Part shown: positions 18,008 to 27,443 of the stretch, in pieces
Layout of the letters: every line of letters starts with the position of its first letter
Numbering within the stretch: the first letter of the stretch is position 1
Assembly: GCA_023382975.1 (NCBI GenBank)
Contig: JAHDXO010000004.1
Location: 206,537-265,153, forward strand
Direction of reading: 5' to 3'
Source: Pirellulaceae bacterium
Lineage (GTDB): Bacteria; Planctomycetota; Planctomycetia; Pirellulales; Pirellulaceae
Length of the DNA: 58,617 nucleotides
Translations under genes and position numbers: made by a program
Notes under the pieces: generated by a model
Told to the model about the DNA's origin: nothing
What the model saw: only the letters and a program-made list of their open reading frames with translations
Databases searched by the model: none

Positions 18008-21000
18008 GTCTTGGTAATCGCTTCGTCCAGATTGAAAAGTATCCGAGCCACCACCGTCCAGACGGCTCGTTCGCCGACATCCTTGTCGTCCCCGCCCGCC
18101 ACGGTCTTGGCATCCAGTTCGCCCGCTTCGAAGCGCATCCGCTGGTTCCGGAAGAACACGGCGAGATTCTCGATTTCGCCGGGCTCGGCCGAGCGGCCCA
18201 CCACGCGGCGGAACAGCAGGGCGAGACGGTCCTCGAGCGATCCGTCGCGACCGGCGAATTCCGCGCCCAAGGCTTGCGCCGCCTCGAGGAACACCACATC
18301 GTTCAGCAGCGTCAGGGCCTGGAGCGGCGTGTTGGAAACATCGCGGCGCGCCACGCACGCCTCGCCCGTCGGCCCATCGAACGTCGTATACATGGCGAAG
18401 GGCGCGGTTCGCTTGCTGAAGGTGTACAGGCTGCGGCGATACCGATCTTCCCCGGTGCTGGCCGTCCAATTCAACGGCCCGTACGTGCCCTCGGTGGTCA
18501 CGCCCGGCGGTTGCGGAGGATAGACGCTGGGACCGCCAATCTTGGCGGACAACAAACCGGCCGCCCGCAGCGCGGCGTCGCGGATCAACTCGGCCTCCAG
18601 CCTGACACGCGAGCCGCGAGCCAACCAAGCATTGTCCGGATCCGATGAGGAAACAGGCTCCGACATTTGCGACGATTGCTGATACGTCGCGCTCATCACA
18701 ATCTGCTTGTGTAACCACTTCAGCGACCAACCGGATCGCATGAATTCCACGGCCAGCCAGTCCAGCAACTCGGGATGCGTCGGCGGCTGGCCCTGGTATC
18801 CAAAATCGTCGATCGTCGCCACCAAACCGCGTCCGAAGAAAGCCGACCAATCACGGTTGACCGTCACGCGGGCGGTCAGCGGATTGTCGTTCGAAACCAG
18901 CCAGCGGGCGAAACTCAAACGATCCGGCGCCGCGCCCGGCGGCAGCGGCGGAAGAAAGGCCGGCACCGACGGATCGACCTGCTCGCGTGGCTGCAGGAAC
19001 TCGCCGCGGTGGTGCCGAAAGGTCGGACGCGGATTCTCCGGAGGACGCTCGCGCATCACCAGCGTTGTCGGGCCCGCGGGCGGCGTCAGCAGTTGACGGA
19101 TTTCTTTGGACTGCTCGGCGAATTCGGGCAGGTTGAGCAGGAATTCGCGGTACAATTGCCGGCGTCCCTGGTCGTCCGCAGCCCGATCTTCGTAGCCGAA
19201 TTCGTGAGAATTCGGATCCCGGTCTACGTTGTCCGAATTCTCACGAATTCGGCTATGGACGGGAGGGGGCGAATCTTCCGAATTCTCACGAATTCGGCTA
19301 CCGGGGAGAATTGGCGAATCTTCCGAATTCTCACGAATTCGGCTACCGGGGAGAATTGGCGAAGCGTCCGAATTCTCACGAATTCGGCTACGGGCTAGCA
19401 GCCATCGCTCGGCGGCCTCGGGCAGATCCAGGGCTTGGCCGCCGCGCGGATCGGTCGTCACCGAGATCCGGAACCGGCCCAACGAGCTGGCGAAATGACG
19501 GCCGAATCGCATCGTCAAATGCAAATCGCCTTCGCCGGTCCACGGGGATTCCAACGTGTACACGGCCGTGTGACGTTCGCCGGTCCGCCCGTCGACCGAC
19601 CAGCCGGTCTGCGGGTCGCCGTCCAGCGTCAATTCGGCCGAGACCGGGTTGCTGCCAAAGCGGTTCTTCGCATAGCTGGCCGATGCCCGAGCGAAACGCA
19701 GCGGATGGACTCCGTCGGACATTTGAAACTCGCCCAGGAAGAAATCGCCTTTGGTGCCCTCGTAGTACGTCATGCCCGGGCCGCCAGCGGGCAAGCGGTC
19801 GTCGGGCAATGCTTCCAATCGCACGGCGGTGATACCGCGCAGCTCGGTGCGGAACCGCAACCGGTACGTGTCGTCCTTGGTGAAATCACCCGATGCGTAC
19901 ACGGAATCGTCGGCCTGGACGGTCAGCAGCGGAAGATTCGACGTGGCCTCGACCGGTTGCAGCGGAACCCAGGCCACGGCGACGTCGCGCTGCTGCTGGA
20001 GCCATTCGTTCCAACGGCGTTCGAGTGCCGCACGGCGCAGCTCGTCTTGAGGCCCGTCGCCTTCCGCCGCGACCGGAAACCGGCCTGGCAATTCGGCCAA
20101 CAGCCGCTCGGCCCGCTCGACGTTGCGGCGATGCTGCTCGGCGTGTTCCGGTTGCATCAATTCCAATTCCGGTTCGTCCGCGTTGTTCAGCAGCGCCAGC
20201 AGGCCGTAGTATTCGTGGTGCGAGATGGGATCGAACTTGTGGGAATGGCACTGGGCGCAGCCGATCGTCAACCCGAGCCAGACGGTGCCGGTGGTCGCCA
20301 CGCGGTCGGTCATCGCGTGAAAGCGGAATTCGAGCGGGTCGATGCCGCCCTCTTCGTTCAGCATCGTATTGCGGTGGAAGCCCGTCGCAACGCGTTGGGC
20401 CACCGTCGCGTCGGGAAGCAGATCGCCCGCGATCTGTTCGATCGTGAACTGATCGAACGGCATCCCGTCGTTCAAGGCGTTGATGACCCAGTCGCGGTAC
20501 GGCCAGATGCTGCGCGGCCGATCCTTTTCGTAGCCGTTGGTGTCCGCGTAGCGAGCCAGATCCAACCAGCGCCGCGCCCAACGCTCGCCGTAGTGCGGCG
20601 AGGCCAGCAACCGGTCGACCAGCCGCTCGTAGGCGTCGCCCGCGGTGTCGGCAACGAACCGGTCGACTTCGTCCGGCGTTGGCGGCAGACCGATCAGATC
20701 CAGCGAGACGCGGCGGATCAACGTCGTCCGGTCGGCCTGCGGCGACGGCGACAGCCCTTCGGCTTCGAGCCGCGCCAGCACAAACCGATCGATCACGTTC
20801 CGCGGCCAGTCGTCTCGCCGGACCGCCGGCAGCGGGGGCGACTGCGGCGGAACGAAGGCCCAGTGCGGTCGATAATCCGCACCCGCCGCGATCCAGCGGC
20901 GCAAGATGTCGCGCTGGTCGTCGGTCAGCGGATTCTTCGATTCCGGCGGCGGCATGATCTCCGCTTCGTCGCGGGAGAAGATCCGCCGCAGCAACTCGTT

Positions 21001-21267
21001 TTGCGCCGCATCCCCCGGCACGATCGCCGCTTGTCCCGAATCCGCGGGAGCCCGTGCCGAGGCGTGCTGGTCCAGCCTCAGTCCGCTCTGTCGCGTCGCC
21101 TCGTCGGGTCCGTGACACTTGAAGCAGTGCCGCGACAAGATCGGACGCACCTGCCGGTTGAAATCCGGTCCCTCGTCCGCCGCCGATAGCGCGGAACAAC
21201 AGAGAGCGAGCGTGAGAACCAGCCCCAAACCGAGCACCGCTCGCGCGTAGGAAATGCGTTGTCGCAT
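18004..21267 (-). CDS. DUF1553 protein (PSCyt1-PSCyt2-PSD1) with in-frame REP array
   Basis: 1087 residues from ATG 21267, where a signal peptide begins (AVLGLGLVLTLALCCSALSAAD). The longer upstream frame is non-coding in character and overlaps the end of the SUI1 gene. Domains: PSCyt1 haem-c-like module with HCFKCHGPD (CxxCH about residues 47-51), PSCyt2/DUF1549 (about 115-330), a beta-sandwich region with SVDGRTGERHTAVY, and PSD1/DUF1553 (about 790-1060). The haem motif suggests a periplasmic redox or sulfatase-associated role; function is unproven. Residues about 626-692 are an oddity: repeated SRIRENS peptides encoded by five copies of a REP-like repeat, lying in the linker before PSD1. 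The frame is intact through them, so the gene looks functional. Confidence 0.93.
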   Translation of the reverse strand: MRQRISYARAVLGLGLVLTLALCCSALSAADEGPDFNRQVRPILSRHCFKCHGPDEATRQSGLRLDQHASARAPADSGQAAIVPGDAAQNELLRRIFSRDEAEIMPPPESKNPLTDDQRDILRRWIAAGADYRPHWAFVPPQSPPLPAVRRDDWPRNVIDRFVLARLEAEGLSPSPQADRTTLIRRVSLDLIGLPPTPDEVDRFVADTAGDAYERLVDRLLASPHYGERWARRWLDLARYADTNGYEKDRPRSIWPYRDWVINALNDGMPFDQFTIEQIAGDLLPDATVAQRVATGFHRNTMLNEEGGIDPLEFRFHAMTDRVATTGTVWLGLTIGCAQCHSHKFDPISHHEYYGLLALLNNADEPELELMQPEHAEQHRRNVERAERLLAELPGRFPVAAEGDGPQDELRRAALERRWNEWLQQQRDVAVAWVPLQPVEATSNLPLLTVQADDSVYASGDFTKDDTYRLRFRTELRGITAVRLEALPDDRLPAGGPGMTYYEGTKGDFFLGEFQMSDGVHPLRFARASASYAKNRFGSNPVSAELTLDGDPQTGWSVDGRTGERHTAVYTLESPWTGEGDLHLTMRFGRHFASSLGRFRISVTTDPRGGQALDLPEAAERWLLARSRIRENSDASPILPGSRIRENSEDSPILPGSRIRENSEDSPPPVHSRIRENSDNVDRDPNSHEFGYEDRAADDQGRRQLYREFLLNLPEFAEQSKEIRQLLTPPAGPTTLVMRERPPENPRPTFRHHRGEFLQPREQVDPSVPAFLPPLPPGAAPDRLSFARWLVSNDNPLTARVTVNRDWSAFFGRGLVATIDDFGYQGQPPTHPELLDWLAVEFMRSGWSLKWLHKQIVMSATYQQSSQMSEPVSSSDPDNAWLARGSRVRLEAELIRDAALRAAGLLSAKIGGPSVYPPQPPGVTTEGTYGPLNWTASTGEDRYRRSLYTFSKRTAPFAMYTTFDGPTGEACVARRDVSNTPLQALTLLNDVVFLEAAQALGAEFAGRDGSLEDRLALLFRRVVGRSAEPGEIENLAVFFRNQRMRFEAGELDAKTVAGGDDKDVGERAVWTVVARILFNLDEAITKT
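19192..19391. repeat. Array of five REP-like hairpins inside a coding region
   Basis: Copies at 19192-19215 (forward, with GTAG), 19233-19255, 19278-19301, 19323-19346 and 19368-19391 (all reverse). The first two form an inverted pair. The last three start exactly 45 bp apart and share flanking sequence (CGGGGAGAATTGGCGAA), so they arose by tandem duplication of a 15-codon unit. All are translated on the minus strand as SRIRENSxxSPILPG; the forward copy reads NSHEFGY. Confidence 0.93.
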
Positions 21268-21287
21268 GAATCGTGACTCCCCCCTCG

Positions 21288-21629
21288 TCAACCCCGAATC
21301 CGGTATCCGGTCTCGTGCAGGATTTGGCGCACTCGATCGAGATGACTGCCTTGGATCTCCAACTCGCCGTCCTTCACCGTGCCACCGGCGCCGCAGGCGG
21401 ACTGCAAGCGGCTCAGCAAATCCGGCAAGTGACTCCCCTCGTCCGCCAAACCGCGGACCACGGTGACAAGTTTTCCCTTCTTTCGCTTCTCGATCGCAAG
21501 TCGCGCCGTCTGGCGATCCGGCGGCGTTTGCTCGGGCGCCGGGGGCGGGCACTGGCAATCCGTTTCCAGTTCTCCGCACCGCTCGCACCGCGGCGGCCGA
21601 TCGAACGGCGTGCCCTCGAATAATCGCAT
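21288..21629 (-). CDS. Translation initiation factor SUI1/YciH family protein
   Basis: 113 residues. The N-terminus has a short cysteine cluster (CERCGELETDCQCP, residues about 13-26) that could bind zinc. The C-terminal 75 residues are the SUI1 (eIF1-like) fold: KRKKGKLVTVVRGL, LLSRLQSACGAGGTVKDGELEIQG, HLDRVRQILHETGY. Bacterial YciH relatives affect start-codon choice on the 30S subunit. The ATG at 21629 fits the first family residues. The gene sits 20 bp upstream of the DUF1553 gene and 56 bp downstream of a Gfo/Idh gene on the same strand, so it may be co-expressed with exported sugar enzymes, without an obvious functional link. Confidence 0.88.
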   Translation of the reverse strand: MRLFEGTPFDRPPRCERCGELETDCQCPPPAPEQTPPDRQTARLAIEKRKKGKLVTVVRGLADEGSHLPDLLSRLQSACGAGGTVKDGELEIQGSHLDRVRQILHETGYRIRG

Positions 21630-21685
21630 CGGTCTGTTCCTGTCCACGCAGCGGCTGCGCTTGCGGCGGCTTTGATCTCGGCTCT

Positions 21686-23017
21686 TCAGATCGCGTAAGG
21701 ATACCGCTCGGGACGCTGCATCAGGCGACGGGCTTGTTCGTCGCCGACGATCTCGCGCGTGTTCTGGTCCCATTCCAGCTTTCGCCCGAGCAGCAGCGAC
21801 AGGTTGCCCAGAATGGTCAGGATCGCCACGTCCACCCCCAGCTCGATATTCGCGACCGTCCGCCGCCCGGTCTTGATCCCTTCGAACCAATCCTCTTTGT
21901 GGCCGGGGCTGCGGTAGACTTCCTTGGCGCCGGGACCGGGCTGCCACTCGCGGGCCTTGCGTTCGGTCCACAAACCGTGTCCCCAGTTGTGGAACGTGCC
22001 GTCCTCGCCGGTGAAGACGCAGCCGAAGCCCGGCAGCGTGATCTGGCCGCCGGGTTCGTTGCCCGTCCGTTCCTCGGGCGGCACCGGCGTTCCCGGCTGG
22101 TTCCACTTCAATACCCAGTCGGGATTCTTGAACGTGTAGGTGACGTTCATCGTCACGGCCGAATCCCACAGGCCCTTCGTAGGCCACTGGCCCGTGGCTT
22201 CGACCGACACCGGGCCCGTGCCCGCGGCGTCCAGCCAATACATCGGCAAGCTCATCATGTGGGCGCCGCGGTCGCGGATCTGTCCGCCGCCCGATTCCAG
22301 CATCCAGCGGAACGTGCCGTGCAGATAGCCGCGGTTGAACGGCCGCCACCGAAGCGGACCTAGCCACAGGTCCCAGTCGATTTCCTCGGGAGGATCGCTG
22401 TCCGGCTGGGTTGCGCCCGTCGGGGTCGGATAGTGCCAGATATCGACCTGGCGAACCTTGCCGATGTTGCCGTTGGCCAGGTAGCGGTGCGCCAGATACG
22501 ACTCGGGATGGCTCAAGCCATGCGTGCCGATCTGGACGGCGATCTTCGCTCGCTGGCAGGCTTCGATCATCGCCTTGCCCTCGGCGATCGTACAGCAAGC
22601 GGGCTTCTCGACGTACACGTGCTTGCCGCATTCGGCCGCATGGACCGTCTGCTGCGCGTGCCAGTGGTCGGGCGTGGCGATGATCACGGCGTCGATGTCG
22701 TCCCGCTGGAGCACGAAGCGGTAGTCGCGGTACACATCGGCTTGCGGACCCGCGACGCGCGACGCGTTTTCCAGCCGCCGCTCGTCGATATCGCAAACCG
22801 CCGCGATGTTCACCACCCCGCGATCCATCAGCGATTTCGTGTCGCGCAGATGCGAGCCGCCCATGCCGCCCACACCGATATGGCCGATGGTCAGCCGTTC
22901 GTTGGCCCCCCGCGCCCGTGACGGAAGAACATACGGCGCCGCCATCGCTACCGCCGTCGCTGCGCCCGCCGACTTCAGGAAACCTCGCCGCGGAACTCTG
23001 ACGCTCTTCTGATTCAT
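21686..23017 (-). CDS. Gfo/Idh/MocA family oxidoreductase, Tat-exported
   Basis: 443 residues from ATG 23017 (GGAAGGG ribosome site). Tat signal PRRGFLKSAGAATAVAMAAPYVL at residues 8-30. The Rossmann loop HIGVGGMGGSHL (about 42-53) and catalytic VEKP (in GKHVYVEKPACCTIAEG) are intact, and HWHAQ is typical of this subfamily. Planctomycete members oxidise exported sugars or glycosides using tightly bound NAD(P); the exact substrate is not readable. Likely first gene of a run that continues into SUI1, DUF1553 and DUF1501. Confidence 0.93.
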   Translation of the reverse strand: MNQKSVRVPRRGFLKSAGAATAVAMAAPYVLPSRARGANERLTIGHIGVGGMGGSHLRDTKSLMDRGVVNIAAVCDIDERRLENASRVAGPQADVYRDYRFVLQRDDIDAVIIATPDHWHAQQTVHAAECGKHVYVEKPACCTIAEGKAMIEACQRAKIAVQIGTHGLSHPESYLAHRYLANGNIGKVRQVDIWHYPTPTGATQPDSDPPEEIDWDLWLGPLRWRPFNRGYLHGTFRWMLESGGGQIRDRGAHMMSLPMYWLDAAGTGPVSVEATGQWPTKGLWDSAVTMNVTYTFKNPDWVLKWNQPGTPVPPEERTGNEPGGQITLPGFGCVFTGEDGTFHNWGHGLWTERKAREWQPGPGAKEVYRSPGHKEDWFEGIKTGRRTVANIELGVDVAILTILGNLSLLLGRKLEWDQNTREIVGDEQARRLMQRPERYPYAI

Positions 23018-23182
23018 GGTTCGCCCTTCCAGGTTGGAGAAATCGCGACGCCGCAGCCAACCGCGCACCGCACGGCCGGAATCCGGCATGCGAACACTCG
23101 GGCATTGAAACACAGCGGGTTGTGCGCCGCAAGATGGCCGCATCGCGGCGGGAGGATCGAGGTGCGGGATTTCAAGGACCGG

Positions 23183-24358
23183 TCACCACGGGGTGACGCC
23201 GGTCTTCAGGCCCGTGGGACGCTTGTCCAGGGCGCCCCGCACGCCCAGTTGACTGGGGTCGCGCGCGATCTTGTCCGTGAAGATCCGCACGTCTTCGACG
23301 ATCGGCTTCAGCCGTCGCGAGAGTTCTTCGGCGTTGGTCACCAGGTTGGAGATGCTGACGTACAGTTCATCATCCTGGACCAATTTGCCGAGCGTTCCCT
23401 GGCCCTCGCGCAGCGATTCGCTGAACTCGGCGACGTTGGTCACGGTGCGGCGCAACTCGATGGCGCTGCGCCGCACTTCCTCGTACAGTTCGTCCGCACG
23501 CTCGCCCAAGGGCCCCGTGAACTGTTCGAGGTTGTCCAAGTTGACCTGCGCTTTCTCACTGACCTGCTGAAAGTCCTCGAACGTCTTGCGGGCGATGGCC
23601 AGCGTCTCCCGGGATTCCTGGATGAACTGGGGCATTTCGCGCAGCGACTTCTGCAACTGGGCGCTCAACTGCTCGTCCCCCAGCAGATTCTGCACGGTCC
23701 GCATCGTTTCGCTCAGTCCGTCGAGCGCCAACTCTGTTTTCTGCAGGAGTCGCGGCACCGAACCTTCGGTGCTGTCCAGCGCCGTATTGACGGTTCGCGC
23801 CACCTGCGCGACCTCGTCGCCGGCATTTTGGATCGAGCTGAAAGCCGAGCTGATGCTCTGTTCGAGATTCACCAGCACGCGGAGCGGATTGGCGGCCACG
23901 ACGCCGTCGGAGAGAAAATCCCCGTCGGCCAGCATGTCGAATGCCAGTTTCTCCTCTTCCGGATCCAGGCGGCCGTTGCGGTTGATGTCGAACCGGGCCA
24001 GCAATTCGTCCTGGCCACTGGGCACGAACTCGAGCACCGCGTCGCCCAGCAGCGACCCCGAACCGATCCGGCAGGTTTCGTTGCGGCGGAGCGGAAACGA
24101 CCGGTTGATGTTCGTGCTGACCAGCACGCCGCCCTCGTCCAGCAGTTCGACGCGGGACACCCGCCCGACCAACACGCCGCTCTTCCGCACGGGAGTGTCC
24201 ACGGTGATTCCCGGCGCCTCCGGGAAGCGGATGTTCAGCGTGTACTGCGGCGCCAGCATGCTCGGCCACGCGCCGAACAGCATCACCAGCACGACGGTGA
24301 CCATCGCCGAAGCGACCACCACCACGCCGACCCGGAACTGCAATACTCGTTCGTCCAT
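23183..24358 (-). CDS. mlaD: MlaD/MCE family lipid-transport protein with an EF-hand-like loop
   Basis: 391 residues. One N-terminal membrane helix (about 7-30, FRVGVVVVASAMVTVVLVML), then an MCE domain (about 40-150: YTLNIRFPEAPGITVDTPVRKSGVLVGRV), then long helices predicted to form a periplasmic coiled-coil barrel (about 165-370). MlaD binds phospholipid between the inner-membrane ABC transporter and periplasmic partners. An insertion within the MCE domain holds DINRNGRLDPEE at about residues 122-133, a textbook EF-hand calcium loop (D, N, N, G, D, E at positions 1, 3, 5, 6, 9, 12). It is the last gene of mlaE-mlaF-mlaD, 50 bp after mlaF. Confidence 0.9.
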   Translation of the reverse strand: MDERVLQFRVGVVVVASAMVTVVLVMLFGAWPSMLAPQYTLNIRFPEAPGITVDTPVRKSGVLVGRVSRVELLDEGGVLVSTNINRSFPLRRNETCRIGSGSLLGDAVLEFVPSGQDELLARFDINRNGRLDPEEEKLAFDMLADGDFLSDGVVAANPLRVLVNLEQSISSAFSSIQNAGDEVAQVARTVNTALDSTEGSVPRLLQKTELALDGLSETMRTVQNLLGDEQLSAQLQKSLREMPQFIQESRETLAIARKTFEDFQQVSEKAQVNLDNLEQFTGPLGERADELYEEVRRSAIELRRTVTNVAEFSESLREGQGTLGKLVQDDELYVSISNLVTNAEELSRRLKPIVEDVRIFTDKIARDPSQLGVRGALDKRPTGLKTGVTPW

Positions 24359-24408
24359 CGATCCCTGCCCTTCGCTTTGTCCCCGCAGCGCCGATCTGGC
24401 GGCGCGCG

Positions 24409-25251
24409 TCAAACCGATACGCCCAAGCTGGTCCGCAACTCCATCAACCGTTCGCCCGCTTCGCCCCGCACGAACTGGGCGACCCGACGGTCGGAGCACC
24501 GCTCCAACTCGCTGGGCGGACCATCGAAGATGGCCTGCGGTTCGTCCGGACGCAAGCGGCTTACGGGCGAGACCATCACCACGCGGTCCGCCACGCGGCG
24601 CACGGTCCGCATGTCGTGGCTGACGATGATGCTGGTCACCGAGTAGTTTCGCCGGGTGCGCATCATCAGTTCGTTGATCACATCGCTCATGATCGGATCC
24701 AAGCCGGTCGTCGGTTCGTCGTACAGAACCAGCTCCGGTTCCATGATCAAGGCGCGGGCCAGTCCCACTCGTTTTCTCATGCCGCCCGACAACTCGGCCG
24801 GCTTCTTCGCAAGAACGTTGTCCGGCAATCCGACCTCGGCCAGTCTTGCCCGCACTCGTTCCAGGATCTCGCGGTCGCCCATATTCGTGTGCTGCCGCAA
24901 CGGGAACGAGACGTTCTGGCCGATGGTCATGCTGTCGAACAGGGCCGCGTTCTGAAAAACGTACCCGCAGCGGATCCGCTGGCTGGTCAGTTCCTTGTCG
25001 CTGAGCGAAGCCAAGTCCTGGCCGTCGAAATGAACACTGCCGCGAGTGGGGGCGATCAAGCGGATCAGCGACTTCAGCAGCACCGTCTTGCCGCAACCGC
25101 TCTCGCCGATCACCACCAGACTCTGCCCGCGCGGAATCGCCAGATCGATGTTCCGCAGCACGTCCTGGCGGCCGAAACGCACCGACAGGTTGCGGACTTC
25201 GATCAACGGGCGATCGAGTTCCTCCTGCGTTCTCGGCAAGGCGGTCATCAT
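24409..25251 (-). CDS. mlaF: ABC transporter ATPase, MlaF type
   Basis: 280 residues from ATG 25251 (the frame is open upstream into mlaE but homology starts at DRPLIEVRNLSVRFG). Walker A GESGCGKT (about 45-52), Q-loop region RIRCGYVFQNAALFDSMTI, signature LSGGMRKRVGLARAL, Walker B LVLYDEPTTGLDP, H-loop VSHD. The LSGGM signature and the phrase FQNAALFDSMT are typical of MlaF, which powers retrograde phospholipid transport that keeps outer-membrane asymmetry. Located 19 bp after mlaE. Confidence 0.93.
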   Translation of the reverse strand: MMTALPRTQEELDRPLIEVRNLSVRFGRQDVLRNIDLAIPRGQSLVVIGESGCGKTVLLKSLIRLIAPTRGSVHFDGQDLASLSDKELTSQRIRCGYVFQNAALFDSMTIGQNVSFPLRQHTNMGDREILERVRARLAEVGLPDNVLAKKPAELSGGMRKRVGLARALIMEPELVLYDEPTTGLDPIMSDVINELMMRTRRNYSVTSIIVSHDMRTVRRVADRVVMVSPVSRLRPDEPQAIFDGPPSELERCSDRRVAQFVRGEAGERLMELRTSLGVSV

Positions 25252-25270
25252 CACGGCGACGTTCCTCGAA

Positions 25271-26146
<876 letters not shown>

Positions 26147-26530
26147 ATCGAACGATCTTCAAAAGGTGTTTCGAGGGCGGCACGGCGGTCGCGAATTCGG
26201 GGCGCAGTCTGGACCTGCATTGCTCCCCGTCTTCTATCGGACTTGCGGCTTTGACGCTTGAGTAAACTCTAACGAACGATTCGATTTTGCGGAACGAGAA
26301 GGATAGGCAATTCCCGTTCCTGCTAGCATCGCAGCCGACTTCGGAGGAAGTGCGCGGAGACCGAGTTCCTCATGGATCCGTAACAACCCGGTCGGTCACG
26401 AACTCGCCTGCCGCCGTCGAACCGCCAAGGCACGGTACTCGACGATGCCCCGGTCGTCGGCAACAATACTGCGACCTTGGCAGATTGAAACCACATTCCG
26501 GACGACTGACAGACAAGAGGGAGACATTCC
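26147..26530. other. 384-bp intergenic region between divergent genes
   Basis: Separates mlaE (minus) from the HAD phosphatase (plus). I see no gene, repeat of the recognised families, or confident promoter. An AGAGGGA ribosome site at 26516-26522 serves the downstream gene. Confidence 0.5.
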
Positions 26531-27190
26531 TTGGCCTTTTCCGCGATCATCTTCGATTTGGACGGCACCCTGTTGGACACGTTGACCGACATTGCGGTTT
26601 CTGCCAATCGGGTGCTTCAATCGTTGGGATACCCGCAGCACGAACTGGAACTGTACCGCGAGTTCGTCGGCGCGGGGGTCCGCGTGTTGTTCGGACGAGC
26701 GTTGCCGGAGAGTGCGGTGGATGAGGCGACGGTCACGCGCTGCGTCGGACGGTTCGAAGTCGAATACGGACGGAATTGGAACGTGGCCACCCGACTGTAC
26801 GATGGCATCGCGGAATTGCTGGACGCTGTCGCGGAACAAGGCGTCAAGATATCGGTCCTGTCGAACAAGCCGGATGCCTTTACGCGGCAGTGCGTCGAGC
26901 ACTATCTGAATGCGTGGCCAATCGATCCAGTGCTCGGCCAGCGCGAGGGCGTTCCACGCAAGCCGGATCCAGCCGGCGTGCGCGAGATCCTTGAGCGTCT
27001 GGACCTTCCCGCCGAGCGCTGCCTTTACCTTGGCGATTCGGATATCGACATGCAGACCGCCAGCGCCGCGGGTGTTTACCCGGTGGGCGCGCCGTGGGGA
27101 TTTCGCTCGGCCGAAGAGTTGATGCGCAGTGGTGCCCGCGTGTTGATCGATCACCCGCTGGAATTGCTCGAACTGCTCGATTCTCGCTGA
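26531..27190 (+). CDS. gph: HAD hydrolase, phosphoglycolate phosphatase type
   Basis: 219 residues. The start is TTG at 26531, since motif I (FDLDGTLLDT, nucleophile Asp at about residue 9) lies right at the N-terminus and an AGAGGGA ribosome site precedes it. The helical cap lies at about 18-85, motif II is SVLSNKP, and motifs III/IV are REGVPRKPDPAG and YLGDSDIDMQTA. This set matches Gph-like phosphatases, which remove 2-phosphoglycolate made during DNA repair or oxygenation; other small phosphosugars are possible. It seems to be a single-gene unit followed by GC-rich hairpins. Confidence 0.9.
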   Translation: MAFSAIIFDLDGTLLDTLTDIAVSANRVLQSLGYPQHELELYREFVGAGVRVLFGRALPESAVDEATVTRCVGRFEVEYGRNWNVATRLYDGIAELLDAVAEQGVKISVLSNKPDAFTRQCVEHYLNAWPIDPVLGQREGVPRKPDPAGVREILERLDLPAERCLYLGDSDIDMQTASAAGVYPVGAPWGFRSAEELMRSGARVLIDHPLELLELLDSR

Positions 27191-27243
27191 GCTACACGCC
27201 GAGCGGCTCTCGTGGAAATGGGGCTCAAGTGGCCCGCGTCCGC

Positions 27244-27350
27244 GGGTCGCGGGTCCAAACCGCGACCCACAGCGAGTCGCGTTCGGCGCCCGCGACCCAC
27301 ACCCAGGTCGCGTTTGGCTTCGGCGACCCACACCGAGTTGCGTTGGCACC
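27244..27350. repeat. GC-rich hairpin cluster with about 30-bp repeat units
   Basis: A perfect 9-bp hairpin (GGGTCGCGG at 27244-27252, CCGCGACCC at 27260-27268) is followed by three units of about 30 bp, each carrying GCGACCCAC and a GTTCGGC-like core. The 16-mer GCGTTCGGCGCCCGCG (27279-27294) is identical at 58440-58455, and a variant lies at 39320-39335. Placed 54 bp past the HAD gene, so it may also terminate transcription. Confidence 0.75.
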
Positions 27351-27443
27351 GGGGCTTGCATCGGGGCTTCCGATCGCTTGTACTAGACCGCAGTCCGACC
27401 TGCCGGTCCTGTTGTCCAGCCACAACTTTCAAGGAGTCCTGCC

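Noticed and set aside
19278..19391. CRISPR-like array (three repeats, 45-bp period)
   Set aside because: The spacers are identical rather than unique, the repeats are in frame within a gene, and no cas genes are present.
19435..21189. 584-residue plus-strand frame
   Set aside because: Antisense shadow of the DUF1553 gene.
27244..27350. Part of a coding region
   Set aside because: Frames through it give Arg/Pro repeats in every phase; hairpin structure explains the sequence better.
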